Notes under the pieces: generated by a model
The model's input: the letters and a program-made list of their open reading frames with translations, nothing else
The model's database searches: none
Told to the model about the DNA's origin: nothing
Position numbers and translations under genes: made by a program
Assembly (NCBI GenBank): GCA_026418935.1
Contig: JAOAAJ010000120.1
Span: 1-34,011, forward strand
Source: Caloramator sp.
GTDB lineage: Bacteria > Bacillota > Clostridia > Clostridiales > Caloramatoraceae
DNA: 34,011 nt
Direction of reading: 5' to 3'
Shown here: positions 7,931-18,960 of the stretch, one piece after another
Numbering within the stretch: position 1 is the first letter of the stretch
Layout of the letters: every line of letters begins with the position of its first letter

Positions 7931-10900
7931 CATAAATACTACTATTTTATGTTCCTTTTTATCATCAAGTAGAGGAATGTAACTAAAGTCTAAAACCTTT
8001 CCGTCAAGTTCAATTCTTTCAATACCTGTACATTTTCCATTATTGTTTACAACTTTTATGTTATAGATAGTTTCGTTATAGGTGTAGGATATTTCATATT
8101 CTTTCCAGGATTTAGGTATGCAAGGATTTATTATAATTCTGTCCTGCAGTTTATTAAATCCTAATATACCCTCAAGACCTACTTTATACATCCAGCCAGA
8201 GGAACCAGTATACCAAGTCCAACCACCACGACCAACGTGTGGTTCAACTGCATACACATCGGCAGCCATAACATAGGGTTCTACTTTATACTTTGAACAT
8301 TCAAGTTGAGTTGTTGTGTGGTTTATTGGGTTAATCATATCAAATAGTTTAAATGCTTTATCGCCTAAACCTAATTTTGCATAGGCAAGTATAACCCAAG
8401 TGGCGGCGTGAGTGTATTGACCTCCATTTTCACGAACTCCAGGAACATAACCTTTAATATAGCCTGGATTTAAATCGCTTTTATCAAAGGCTGGTGTAAA
8501 TAGTTTTATTAAAGCGTCATCGTAGGAAACAAGGTATTTTTCAACCGCATCCATTGCCTTAAGTGCTCTTTCTTTATCTCCAGCATCTGAAATTAAAGAC
8601 CAAGACTGTGCAAGTGAGTCAATCTTACATTCTTGGTTAATGCTTGAGCCAAGAGGAGTTCCGTCATCAAAATATGCACGTCTGTACCATTCACCATCCC
8701 AAGCGTTTTCTTCAATGGCATTCAATATTTTTTGCATCTGTTCTTTATATTTTATAGCTCTATCTTTATCATTTAGCTTTTCACAAATAGGTATAAACCT
8801 ATTTAGTATATCAATTAAAAACCACCCCAGCCAAACGCTTTCGCCTTTTCCTTTGTTTCCTACTGTATTCATTCCATCGTTCCAGTCTCCACATCCCATA
8901 AGAGGTATTCCATGTTCACCATATCTCAGGCCACGTTCAATTGCCTTAATACAGTGTTCATATACACTTCCCTTTATTTCTGATGTTCTTGGGATGCCGT
9001 ATCTTTCATCAGTTTTTTCATCAAGTGGTTCATCCTCTAAATAGTTTACTTCAATATTTAGAATATCGTAATCTCCTGTTTTGTAGATGTATTCTGCTGT
9101 TACATAAGGAAGCCATAATAAATCATCCGAGAATTTAGTTCTTATTCCTTTATCGTGACTTCCTGGATGCCACCAGTGTTGAACATCACCTTCTACAAAT
9201 TGATGTGCACAGTGAAGGAGTATTTGTGTTTTTGCTATTTCAGGCTTTATATTTATGAAGCTTAAGACATCCTGTAGCTGGTCTCTAAATCCATATGCAC
9301 CACCAGATTGATAGAAGGCAGACCTTGCCCATATTCTGCAACATAATGTCTGATATAGTAGCCAAGTATTCATTAAAATGTTAAATGTTTTACTTGGGGT
9401 AGTAACTTTAATACTATCAAGTAGTTTATGCCACATAGATACTGCCTCATTGAATTTTTGCCTACATACATTAATATTTTTGTACTTATTAACTATATTG
9501 TTCAAATCTTCAAAGTTTAGGCAGTTACCTAACATCAAACATATTTCTTTTTCTTCGTTTTGTTCTATTTCTAAATTTAATTGAATAACTGAACAAGGAT
9601 TTAATCCAGCACCTACAGTTTTACTTAAGGCTTCAAAATTCAGACCTTCTGGGCAATCAAGTTTATTTTCATCCTTGACAAATTCATTTAAGTTACCAGT
9701 GTAGCTTGCTATTTTTTCGGAGGATGAAATAAACATAAGCCTATTTGGAAAGTCTGTGTTGTAGCTATTTTTAAATATAAATGAGTTAAGTTCATCATTA
9801 AATTGACTAACAATAAATTGATTGGTTAGATAATTAGTTACTCCCATCACTGGTCTTACATAGTAGAAGATAGATAGTTTTCTTCTGGCGTTACTTGTGT
9901 TTTTTAAATTTAGTAGAGATATCTTAATCATATCATCCTTTGGAACAAAACAGTTTAGTTCACCAATTAATCCATTATATTGATGTTTATACCTAACATA
10001 TCCTGTTCCATAGGTTATTACATATTCAGTTTGGTGTCTTATTGGTTTTGGAGTTACAGTAAAGAAATCTCCTGTTTCATCATCTCGTATAAATATAGTT
10101 TCATATATTGGGTCAATAATAGGGTCATTACTCCAAGGAGTTAATTTGTTTTCACGACTGTTTTCAGCAAAGGTATAACCTCCACCAGATTCGGTTGAGA
10201 TAAAACCAAATCTATTATTTGCCACAACGTTTATCCAAGGCATAGGGGTATAGGTATTGTCATTTAATTTTATTACATATTCACGTCCATCTGTGTTAAA
10301 TCCACCATATCCGTTGAATATCTGTAGTGGTTCATTGTAAATAGGTAATTCTTTAAATTCATAAACCCTATTTGTTTTATTTAGGTTTACTAAATTTAGA
10401 GATTTTTCTTCTAAATTTAGCTGCTTTTGTATGCTACCTAAATCTGCATCTATGCAAATTCTTGCAACTGAATATAATAGGTCTATATCTTCCTTTGGCA
10501 TAGAATTTATGCTTCTTATAAATATTCCACCAAATTTATCAAGCTGGTCTAAATTGTTGTTATACCTTATTAAATCTCTTATTTGTGATTGTAGAGGTTG
10601 TAGATACCCACCTTCCTCATTAACTAAAATTACAAGGTCGGTTAGAAGACCTCTAACTCTAAAATATTCGTGGCATTTTACCAGTGTTTCAACAATGTCA
10701 ATATAGTCACCTTTGCTTATTTTTACAAGCATTATGGGCAAATCTCCAGATATTCCATAAGCCCAAAGCGAAGATTGACCTTTTTGGTTGGCTTTGATAT
10801 TTTCTTCATATCTTCTTCTAATTTCTGTTACAAAAAGAATATGATTCAATATTTCAGAGAAAGTTTCCTTTTCATTTAATGTTAGGGATAAATATTTATC

Positions 10901-13900
10901 CTCCATTTGTGCTCTAAGGTATGCAGAGCTAAAGCTTCTGTCTATATTGTAGAATTCAGAATACTTTTGGCATAGCTCAATACATTGTTCTTTGCTATCG
11001 GCAATTCCTGTTATATATGCAAGTGTAACAGATGAATTTGGTTTTAGAATAATTCTTTTTCTAATGCTGAATATTGGGTCTAATACAGCACCAGTTGTAT
11101 TAGAAAGAGGCATATTTAATGCTTTAGGATTTAAAAGAGTGTTGCCTCTTCCAACAAATTTAGAACGGTCGGTTTCAATTTCAACATTTTCAGAGAATTC
11201 ACCTGTACATAAAGTATGGAATGCCCAAACTGTCTTTTTACCATGTTCTCTTGGTCTTCTTGAAGCAATAATACTATTATATTGTTCTAAAAATTCGGTT
11301 CGAATAAATAAGTTGTTAAAGGTTGGGTGAGCGATATCTGCCATCAAACTTGATAGTGTAATTTCCATATAACTTGTTACTTCTATTGTTTTTTCATAGT
11401 CAGATAGGTTGCTAATAATAATTTTTTCAACTTGGCAGTTATCCTCCGAACTAATACATACTTCTGTTGAAGTTTCAATATCTTTATCTGTCCTTAGTAT
11501 TTTTACTTTGTCATCATTAAAAACAACTTCATATTTATCAGGAATTTTTGATGTAGGTTCAATAGTATTTGACCAAACAGTATTTTCGTTTACATCTCTT
11601 ATGTAAACAAACAATCCATATTTTTTGTTTGTTAAGCTGTCTCTCCATCTATTTATAAATATATCTTTATATTTTAAGAAGTTACAGCCATAGTCACTAA
11701 TCATAGCAGAAAAATCGCCATTTGTGATCAGGTGACATTTAGGAATTAGGCTATCTGGTATACCAAGTTTCTTTGTAAAATCAACGTGTATAAATTGTGG
11801 TTTTTCAAGTGGTTTTATATCTTCTTTAATATTTTTAGTAATTATTGTTCTAACAGGTATTTTTTCTTGTAGCAAAAATTCACCAGAAATTACTTTAGGA
11901 TTAGAGTGGAATCTTTCGATTAAAATATTTTTGTTTAAATAGTTGTTTATTGATGTAAGTATCATACCTTGGTGGTGAGCCATAAAGCTTTGAACTATAC
12001 CATAGTTTGAAGTTTTATTTGTTCTATCAGGTGTAAAGTCTATTGCTTCGTATAATCCATATTTACCTAAAAGATTATATTTTATTAGTTCCTTAATATT
12101 TTCTATGGCAACGCGTGGTTTAAAGGGGAGAGCAAGTATAGTAGAATAGGGGGATATAACCATATCTTTAGATAAACCACGCTTTAGGCCAAGTGCGGGT
12201 ACACCAAAGGCTTTGTATTGGAAGTTAAGCAGTATGTCAAAACCATAAAAGCCAGACTCTGAAGTTCCCCAAGGCACTTTTCTATCCCTACCATAATTTA
12301 TTTGAGCTCTAATTACTGTTTTGTATGTTTCGTCAATTAAGCTGTTTGTATAGTTTTTCATAATTATGGCAGGCATAAAATATTCAAACATAGTTCCAGT
12401 CCAAGAAACAAGACTTAGATATCCCTCGATTTCTGTAAGGGATCTTCCAAGTTTAAACCAGTGGCTGACAGGTACCTCGCGATTAATTACAGCAAGATAA
12501 CTTGCTATTCTTGCTTCTGATGCAAGTAAGTCATAGTAGGAATTAGTTAGTCTATTATTGTCTGCATCAAATCCTATAGAGAATAGGCCACGTTTTTTAT
12601 CAAATAAAGGTGAAAATTTTGTATTAGCAACAAACTGGTTTAATCTATCTCTTAGACTATATAAAGAATTAATTAAAGAATTTATGTCCTTTGTACATAG
12701 GTTCAGCTCTTCATCAAGTAGTTTAAGAATTTCATATTCTATATTACTAATTTTGTTTTTTAATTCTGATATTTCTTGAGAAATATCTTTATATAGTGTA
12801 GGTAATTCAATTAATTTTGCTGTTTTTATACCCTCAATAAGGTTTAACAATTTCTTATATTCTTCTTTATGATTTAAAAATTCAAGCTTATTTGTATTTA
12901 TCAAACTTGGGTAGATTTTAATATAATCAATGAAATCCTTAATAGAACTTGATATATTTTTATCGTTAATACTGTTATTTAGTTTGTTTAATAGAGTAAA
13001 GACATCTAAATCCTTTGAAATTTCATTACTGTATTCATAGTAATTTAGTATGTCCTCAAGACCGTTATTAAAATTGTAGGACAGAGGATTTTTATTTAAA
13101 AATTCATCTATTGAAGTTGATGCAACCATAAGGTAGGCAACAAGATTTCCACTATCTACTGTTGAAATATATTTAGGGTGAAGTACCTGTAGTGTTCTTG
13201 TATCGTACCAGTTATATAGATGTCCATTCCACTTGTCAAGTTTTTCTAAAGTGGACATTGTTTTATCGAGCATATAAACAAACTTTTTAAGTGAGATATA
13301 TCCAAGGTCAACAGCACTGCACATAGAAAGAACTAAAAAACCAATATTTGTTGGAGATGTTCTATGTGCTATTTTAGTTGTAGGAACTTCTTGAATGTTA
13401 TCAACAGGTAAGTAGTTATTTTCTTCATTAAATATATCCTCATAGAATTTCCAAGTTTTTATTGCTATCTTCCTTATTAGCTTGATATCTTCTTCGGGTG
13501 CTTGATAAATAGGTTTAATATCGGGTTGACTTATTCTGTAAGCAACTATAGGAGAAGATAGCCACAGTAACACAAATGGTAGTGATAAAATTAGGTTATT
13601 AGTATCAACAAATAGACTTAATATAGTAATTAAACTCAAACAAATAGCAGAAGGGTACATTGCTTTAGTATAACTTTCTAAAGTGTTTTTGGTATTTTTC
13701 TCAACATCAGCAGCTGTTACCCATTCAAGAAGATTCTTATGTGATACAAATACTCTATAAATTGTTTTTAATATGGCGTCAATAGATATATAAGCAACAT
13801 AAGGTAAAAAGATAATTGTTAAGACAGATTGACATAATATGTTTTTAAACCCATATATAATATTGTTGTTTAATCTTCTGTTGATGTTTTTATAGTACTT

Positions 13901-16429
13901 AAGTTTAATATAATCAAAGAAATTAAATAAAACAGGAAGAAATATATCAAATAGTGTAAGAAGAATGAAATAAATTGATTTTAGACCAAACAAATATAAA
14001 GATAATATAATAATTAAGCTATAATTAATGGGTAGAAGACTTCTTCTTAAATTATCAAATATCTTCCATTTTGAAACTGAGTTAATAGGATTTAAAACTT
14101 TTTCTCCATAGGCATTTTTGATGAACCTATTTAGCCAAAGTATTGTTTGCCAATCTCCTCTTATCCATCTATGCATTCTTAATACATATGAATTATACTT
14201 TTGAGGGAATCCATCAATAAGCTCTATATCCGTTGCAAGTCCTACTCTTAGGTAGCTTCCTTCTATTAGGTCGTGACTTAACAATGTATTATCTGGAATT
14301 GCTGTATCCAGTGTATCCAAGAAGGAATCTACATCATAAATACCTTTTCCTGTAAATATACCTTCCTTAAACAAATCCATATAAACATCTGAAATTGCAC
14401 CACTGTAGGTATCTATACCTCCTTCAGAGGCATAGATGCGAGTAAATTTAGATTTAATACTACTTTCTATATCAATTCCTATGCGTGGCTGAATTAAGCC
14501 ATAGCCATCAATAACAACCTTTTTTTCGTGATCAACTAAAGCCCTATTAAGAGGATGAGATATTGTGCCAATGAGTTTTTGGGCAGAGTTAATTGGAAGT
14601 TTTGTATCTGCATCAAGAGTTATAACATATTTTGCATCCATTATTTTTTCAATATCACCAGCTACAACATTAAAGGTTGTATCGTTAAAACCTCTAATTA
14701 GCCTATTAAATTCACAAATTGCACCTCTTTTTCTCTCATATCCCATATACCTATTTTGTGATGAATTAAATATTCTTTTTCTGCATAGAAAAAGAAATTT
14801 ATTATCTTGATATTTTTCATTAAGATTATTTATTAATTTAACAGCAGTATCAATTATTTCATTATCTGTATCTTCAACTTCTTTTTCACTGTCCTTTAAA
14901 TCCCCAAGAAGTACAAAATATATGTTTTCACCATTATTAGATACATAGGTAATTTCAAGATTTTTAATTAACTCCTTAACTCTCTTAACACTTGGTATAA
15001 GGGTTGGTACTATTACTACTGTCTTACAGTCGTCTGGTACGCCCTCTGAATAATCAAGTTTTGGTAGAAAACTTGCTTCAACATTATTTAGAATATATCT
15101 GTTTATAATGTTTATAGAGAGATTTAATGCTATTGGTAATGTTATTAAGAGTGTTAATATTAAATTTAAGTTTTCTAAGCCTATTGGTGAGTTGTTATAT
15201 GCAAATTTTAAGTAAAAAATAACTATTAATATTGATAAAGAAAAGATAGGGAGCACATAGGAGGTAAAACCTATTTTGGTTATTTTCTTTGATACTCCTA
15301 ATCTTTTTAGTAGCTCTTCTATACCTTCATCAATTAAATAGTAACCTATGTGCTTATGTTTAACAGTATCTTTCTCGGTTTCACAACACTCAAGTGCAGT
15401 TTTTGCAACAAATGTTTCTGATAGGTTGTATTTTTTAGAAATATGCATTACCTTTTTACGGTAATAACTTCTGGTTTCAAAATCCTGTTTAGCATAGAAT
15501 CCAGATGGATCTTGCCTTAATATTCTTTCAACATAGGAGAGCTCTTCAAATAAATCTTCAAAGTTAAGTGCTATTACAAACCTTAGGCTGCTAATTGCAT
15601 TGCCAATTGACATTTGTAATTTTGCCTGTTCCTGATGTTCGTGATGTATAACATCATCAACTGTAATGTCGTACTCAAATAATTTGTCGTTTATAACCTC
15701 CATTATTGATTCATTAGATTTATTTGATTTTTTCAAGTAAATTAAAACTCTTTCTAAAAAGTGGTAGTCAATACTTTGCATATTTTCAAGGTGTTCAGAA
15801 ACTATTTTAGCCATTTCTTCATTATTTAAATTGTTAAATTGATAAACTTTGTCCCAAGTGTTTTGAATAGTATAAAGTTTAATGCATAAGGAAGAAATAT
15901 ATTCAATTAAAGACAGCTTTAACATTGGTTCAAGGCACCACAGCTCCTGCATAGTCAGTGGTGCAACCCTTTGATAAGATTCAATAAAGGATGTTAAATT
16001 TTCCTTGTCTAATCTTCCATCAGTATGGCTTATAAGTTCATAACAAACTGCAAATATTCTTGGGAGACCTTTAAATATACTGTTTTTTAAATACAACAGT
16101 TGTTTAAAAAAGTTCCTATCTAATTGGTGAGTTAATATCTTGTATTGTTCTTCTATTATATAATAGTTGTCTAAAAGCCATTCAGAAGCAGAACAAATAG
16201 GAAGATTGCTACTTGATTTTTCATAAAAGTATTTATATACATCAGTTATATTTTTAAAATTGTTATTTAATCTTGTTAAAAGAATATCATTTTGATTTGT
16301 AGTAATTTTATGCTCTTTTGCAATATCGGTTGCATGTCTATTAAGTTCGTCTAAGGATAAGATTCCTCCTTTAGTGGATAGTGGTTGAGTTTTGTCAAGA
16401 TACAAAGCCACACTATCGCTCCTTTCCAT
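7928..16429 (-). CDS. ndvB: Cyclic beta-1,2-glucan synthase (GT84-GH94, NdvB/ChvB/Cgs type)
   Basis: A giant membrane enzyme of 2,833 residues, the same size class as ChvB/Cgs (about 2,820-2,870). Known members use UDP-glucose to build a beta-1,2-glucan, cyclise it and trim its length. N-terminal helices run to about residue 380, two membrane helices occupy about 385-445, and the GT84 domain has VVIVPTLIPS, LDADTKLP (DxD near 606) and HRWIRGDWQ (near 755). Membrane helices follow at about 800-965. A glycoamylase-like domain covers about 1020-1490 (WTGTMFEYFMP, ESGFYGFD, AHHQGM). Beta-sandwich regions precede a GH94 barrel with RDQLQDVL and the catalytic-acid motif GDWNDGMN (near 2516). Its ATG shares one base with the upstream stop (TAATG), and GAAAGGAG precedes it. 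The frame is intact. Product ring size or linearity cannot be inferred. Confidence 0.92.
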   Translation of the reverse strand: MERSDSVALYLDKTQPLSTKGGILSLDELNRHATDIAKEHKITTNQNDILLTRLNNNFKNITDVYKYFYEKSSSNLPICSASEWLLDNYYIIEEQYKILTHQLDRNFFKQLLYLKNSIFKGLPRIFAVCYELISHTDGRLDKENLTSFIESYQRVAPLTMQELWCLEPMLKLSLIEYISSLCIKLYTIQNTWDKVYQFNNLNNEEMAKIVSEHLENMQSIDYHFLERVLIYLKKSNKSNESIMEVINDKLFEYDITVDDVIHHEHQEQAKLQMSIGNAISSLRFVIALNFEDLFEELSYVERILRQDPSGFYAKQDFETRSYYRKKVMHISKKYNLSETFVAKTALECCETEKDTVKHKHIGYYLIDEGIEELLKRLGVSKKITKIGFTSYVLPIFSLSILIVIFYLKFAYNNSPIGLENLNLILTLLITLPIALNLSINIINRYILNNVEASFLPKLDYSEGVPDDCKTVVIVPTLIPSVKRVKELIKNLEITYVSNNGENIYFVLLGDLKDSEKEVEDTDNEIIDTAVKLINNLNEKYQDNKFLFLCRKRIFNSSQNRYMGYERKRGAICEFNRLIRGFNDTTFNVVAGDIEKIMDAKYVITLDADTKLPINSAQKLIGTISHPLNRALVDHEKKVVIDGYGLIQPRIGIDIESSIKSKFTRIYASEGGIDTYSGAISDVYMDLFKEGIFTGKGIYDVDSFLDTLDTAIPDNTLLSHDLIEGSYLRVGLATDIELIDGFPQKYNSYVLRMHRWIRGDWQTILWLNRFIKNAYGEKVLNPINSVSKWKIFDNLRRSLLPINYSLIIILSLYLFGLKSIYFILLTLFDIFLPVLFNFFDYIKLKYYKNINRRLNNNIIYGFKNILCQSVLTIIFLPYVAYISIDAILKTIYRVFVSHKNLLEWVTAADVEKNTKNTLESYTKAMYPSAICLSLITILSLFVDTNNLILSLPFVLLWLSSPIVAYRISQPDIKPIYQAPEEDIKLIRKIAIKTWKFYEDIFNEENNYLPVDNIQEVPTTKIAHRTSPTNIGFLVLSMCSAVDLGYISLKKFVYMLDKTMSTLEKLDKWNGHLYNWYDTRTLQVLHPKYISTVDSGNLVAYLMVASTSIDEFLNKNPLSYNFNNGLEDILNYYEYSNEISKDLDVFTLLNKLNNSINDKNISSSIKDFIDYIKIYPSLINTNKLEFLNHKEEYKKLLNLIEGIKTAKLIELPTLYKDISQEISELKNKISNIEYEILKLLDEELNLCTKDINSLINSLYSLRDRLNQFVANTKFSPLFDKKRGLFSIGFDADNNRLTNSYYDLLASEARIASYLAVINREVPVSHWFKLGRSLTEIEGYLSLVSWTGTMFEYFMPAIIMKNYTNSLIDETYKTVIRAQINYGRDRKVPWGTSESGFYGFDILLNFQYKAFGVPALGLKRGLSKDMVISPYSTILALPFKPRVAIENIKELIKYNLLGKYGLYEAIDFTPDRTNKTSNYGIVQSFMAHHQGMILTSINNYLNKNILIERFHSNPKVISGEFLLQEKIPVRTIITKNIKEDIKPLEKPQFIHVDFTKKLGIPDSLIPKCHLITNGDFSAMISDYGCNFLKYKDIFINRWRDSLTNKKYGLFVYIRDVNENTVWSNTIEPTSKIPDKYEVVFNDDKVKILRTDKDIETSTEVCISSEDNCQVEKIIISNLSDYEKTIEVTSYMEITLSSLMADIAHPTFNNLFIRTEFLEQYNSIIASRRPREHGKKTVWAFHTLCTGEFSENVEIETDRSKFVGRGNTLLNPKALNMPLSNTTGAVLDPIFSIRKRIILKPNSSVTLAYITGIADSKEQCIELCQKYSEFYNIDRSFSSAYLRAQMEDKYLSLTLNEKETFSEILNHILFVTEIRRRYEENIKANQKGQSSLWAYGISGDLPIMLVKISKGDYIDIVETLVKCHEYFRVRGLLTDLVILVNEEGGYLQPLQSQIRDLIRYNNNLDQLDKFGGIFIRSINSMPKEDIDLLYSVARICIDADLGSIQKQLNLEEKSLNLVNLNKTNRVYEFKELPIYNEPLQIFNGYGGFNTDGREYVIKLNDNTYTPMPWINVVANNRFGFISTESGGGYTFAENSRENKLTPWSNDPIIDPIYETIFIRDDETGDFFTVTPKPIRHQTEYVITYGTGYVRYKHQYNGLIGELNCFVPKDDMIKISLLNLKNTSNARRKLSIFYYVRPVMGVTNYLTNQFIVSQFNDELNSFIFKNSYNTDFPNRLMFISSSEKIASYTGNLNEFVKDENKLDCPEGLNFEALSKTVGAGLNPCSVIQLNLEIEQNEEKEICLMLGNCLNFEDLNNIVNKYKNINVCRQKFNEAVSMWHKLLDSIKVTTPSKTFNILMNTWLLYQTLCCRIWARSAFYQSGGAYGFRDQLQDVLSFINIKPEIAKTQILLHCAHQFVEGDVQHWWHPGSHDKGIRTKFSDDLLWLPYVTAEYIYKTGDYDILNIEVNYLEDEPLDEKTDERYGIPRTSEIKGSVYEHCIKAIERGLRYGEHGIPLMGCGDWNDGMNTVGNKGKGESVWLGWFLIDILNRFIPICEKLNDKDRAIKYKEQMQKILNAIEENAWDGEWYRRAYFDDGTPLGSSINQECKIDSLAQSWSLISDAGDKERALKAMDAVEKYLVSYDDALIKLFTPAFDKSDLNPGYIKGYVPGVRENGGQYTHAATWVILAYAKLGLGDKAFKLFDMINPINHTTTQLECSKYKVEPYVMAADVYAVEPHVGRGGWTWYTGSSGWMYKVGLEGILGFNKLQDRIIINPCIPKSWKEYEISYTYNETIYNIKVVNNNGKCTGIERIELDGKVLDFSYIPLLDDKKEHKIVVFM

Positions 16430-18873
16430 TATGGATTTTTGAGCATTCTGTTCAATTTATTAATTACATCTTGTGATATATCATCAGCAAATTCTTGATT
16501 GTAACCTTCAATGTAAATTTTAAGTATTGGTTTATGGTCATCAGGAAGAATTATTGCATAACCTTTATCAGAAATTAGTTTTACACCTTCGTAAAGTTCC
16601 AAGTTTTCTTGTTTGTTTTGTTCAATTATCTGTCTTATAATTCTTCCTCTATCAGAAAATGCACATTTAAGTTCGTGCTGTTTAGTATAGAATTTTGGTA
16701 GTGTATCAACTGCTTCACTTAAAGAAACATTATTCTCTATTAAAAATGATGCAATATAAGCAGTGGATAAAATAGCATCAAAGTTTAATATATATTGAAC
16801 ATTTAAATAAAGATTATCTGTTTTACTTAACAATTGGTTTAATAGTTCAGCATTATTTGATTTTACTCTTGAAACTTTAACATTATATTGATTAGCAATA
16901 TTATCAACAGCAAAGGATGTTGTATATGGAACGATTAAATCCTTTTCACCTGATTTTATTGCTATTAAGTAGGACAATAGTTTATAAATATCTTGCTTTA
17001 TCACTCTTCCATTTTCATCAAATAGTATAAAGTTTTCACAACTATTATTTATTATTACTCCAAACAAAAAGCCTGATTTAACCTGCTCTGAAAAGAACTT
17101 TACATACCCATCTATATTTGCAAATTTATTTATATTATAATCAACAGATACCTTACATCCGATTGATTCTAATAAAAGGGAAGTAATAAGAGCACCTCTT
17201 TCATCTAAAGATGAAATTAGTATTCTTGGGGATTTTACTTTTATTTTTTCTATTCCTAAAATGTTATTTAAACTATTTTGTATATACAACTCATAAAAGT
17301 TTTTTATATTTATGATACTTCCGATGTTGTATGAACTGCATCTTTGAAAATCCTCGCGTATAAATATTTGGTCTATTTTCTTTTCTGTCTTTCTATCAAT
17401 ATTTGCTCCATATTCATTAATAAACTGTATATTTATTAGATTATCAGTATTTTTAGATGATATATAAATTCCTGCACTGCCTTTATAGAATCTAACGGCA
17501 TATCTTAGTACGTTTAATGGTTCATGTTCTAAATCTAAAACTTTATATCCTGATGCTATAATTCCAGCAACAATAGATTGTTTTATTGCAACTGATGAAC
17601 GGGAACCATTTGTACAAATGAGTATTGGCAACTGTTTTTTACAAGTTGAAGCATAGGCAGAACCAATTAAAGATGCAGTTTCTGGTGTGATCTCTATATT
17701 AAATTCACCTTCTATACCGTTTTCAGTAAATTTTATTCTTTGTGGTTTTGTTCCCCAGATTATATTTCTATTTACTATAGAGGAAGAGGGAATTAGTTTT
17801 TCGGGCCATATCTTTACACCAGGTTTAATTGTTGAATTTTTTTCGATAAGTGTATCTTTTCCTACAACTGTTGCTTCGTATATATGTACGGAATCCTGTA
17901 TTTTAGTAGAATCACAAATTATACTTCCTCTACATTCAACAGACTTTCCAAGCCTAACATTGTTCCATAGAATAGATCTTTTTAATGATGAAAAGGCATC
18001 AATATAACAATTATTTCCTATTATTGTATAGGATTCAATTTTGCATCCTTCAGATATATGGGTATTGTCACCAATTATACAGGGACCTCTAAATAAAACA
18101 TTTTCAGGGATAAATGTGTTTTGACCAACGTATACCCCTTCTCTAATTTTTGTAAATTTATTAGAATAAAAGTTTTCAATAACATCAAAGTTTGTTTGTC
18201 TATAGGAGTTTATATCTCCAATATCACACCAATATTCATTAGTTATGTATCCATACATAGGAACGTTATCCTTTAAAAGCCTTGGGAAAAGGTCTTTACT
18301 AAAATCAAAATTATCCCCTTTCTTATAGTAGTTAAATACTTCAGGTTCGAGTATATAAATACCAGTATTTACAGTGTCACTAAAAACTTCTCCCCAAGAG
18401 GGCTTTTCTAAGAATCTAACTATTTTACCTTCTTCATCCGTTATAACTATTCCATATTCAATTGGAATGCTTTGTTTTTTAAGTATAAGTGTCGCCTTTG
18501 AATTTTTTGATTTGTGATATTCAACTGCTTTAGTTAAATCAATGTTTGTGTATGCGTCTCCACTTATTACAATAAATGTTCCATCTAAAAAGTTATCAGC
18601 ATTTAAAACACTTCCACCAGTACCAAGTGGAGTTTCTTCTATAAAATATTGAAGATTAACTCCAAACTTTGAACCATCTTGAAAATAATCAACTATGATG
18701 TTAGGCATATAGTATAATGTAGCTGCAATTTCAGTTATATTATGTTTTTTGAGAAGATATATAATATGCTCCATAACAGGTGTATTAGCAATAGGTACCA
18801 TTGGTTTTGGTATATGACAAGTTAGTGGTCTAAGTCTTGTTCCTTCACCACCAGCCATTATCACAGCTTTCAT
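16429..18873 (-). CDS. Sugar-phosphate nucleotidyltransferase with left-handed beta-helix and degenerate phosphohexomutase domain
   Basis: Three-part protein of about 814 residues. Residues 1-235 are a nucleotidyltransferase: [18 protein letters not shown], the KPM lysine, GTGGSV, SGDAYTN, EKPSWGE. Residues about 245-370 are hexapeptide repeats. The rest aligns with phosphomannomutase/phosphoglucomutase but every active-site motif is altered: ISSKNTDN for TASHNP (near 472), NNSCEN for DGDADR (near 610), no GGExSGH, and ILPDDHKP for RPSGTEP (near 777). The front end probably makes an NDP-sugar, GDP-mannose or NDP-glucose; the mutase part is probably non-catalytic. An in-frame GTG (18882) overlaps the GAGGTG ribosome site, so the ATG at 18873 is the start. 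Coupling to the glucan synthase suggests a role in glucan supply or control. Confidence 0.87.
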   Translation of the reverse strand: MKAVIMAGGEGTRLRPLTCHIPKPMVPIANTPVMEHIIYLLKKHNITEIAATLYYMPNIIVDYFQDGSKFGVNLQYFIEETPLGTGGSVLNADNFLDGTFIVISGDAYTNIDLTKAVEYHKSKNSKATLILKKQSIPIEYGIVITDEEGKIVRFLEKPSWGEVFSDTVNTGIYILEPEVFNYYKKGDNFDFSKDLFPRLLKDNVPMYGYITNEYWCDIGDINSYRQTNFDVIENFYSNKFTKIREGVYVGQNTFIPENVLFRGPCIIGDNTHISEGCKIESYTIIGNNCYIDAFSSLKRSILWNNVRLGKSVECRGSIICDSTKIQDSVHIYEATVVGKDTLIEKNSTIKPGVKIWPEKLIPSSSIVNRNIIWGTKPQRIKFTENGIEGEFNIEITPETASLIGSAYASTCKKQLPILICTNGSRSSVAIKQSIVAGIIASGYKVLDLEHEPLNVLRYAVRFYKGSAGIYISSKNTDNLINIQFINEYGANIDRKTEKKIDQIFIREDFQRCSSYNIGSIINIKNFYELYIQNSLNNILGIEKIKVKSPRILISSLDERGALITSLLLESIGCKVSVDYNINKFANIDGYVKFFSEQVKSGFLFGVIINNSCENFILFDENGRVIKQDIYKLLSYLIAIKSGEKDLIVPYTTSFAVDNIANQYNVKVSRVKSNNAELLNQLLSKTDNLYLNVQYILNFDAILSTAYIASFLIENNVSLSEAVDTLPKFYTKQHELKCAFSDRGRIIRQIIEQNKQENLELYEGVKLISDKGYAIILPDDHKPILKIYIEGYNQEFADDISQDVINKLNRMLKNP

Positions 18874-18922
18874 TAAAGTCACCTCGCAGTTTTTGTAAAA
18901 TAATGTCTATATATTAGTTTTT

Positions 18923-18960
18923 AAATTAAAGGGGTAAATTATGCATTACCCCTTTAATTT
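18923..18960 (-). terminator. Inverted repeat, probable terminator of the YdcZ-type gene
   Basis: Perfect 15-bp stem (18923-18937 with 18946-18960) and an 8-nt loop. The gene's stop codon (18946-18948) is in the 5' arm of the minus-strand transcript. The U tract is poor (TTTAATTT within the stem), so termination strength is uncertain. Confidence 0.55.

Noticed and set aside
7928-16429. Several fused or frameshifted genes instead of one 8.5-kb gene
   Set aside because: The frame is open throughout, and domain order and total length match known cyclic beta-1,2-glucan synthases.
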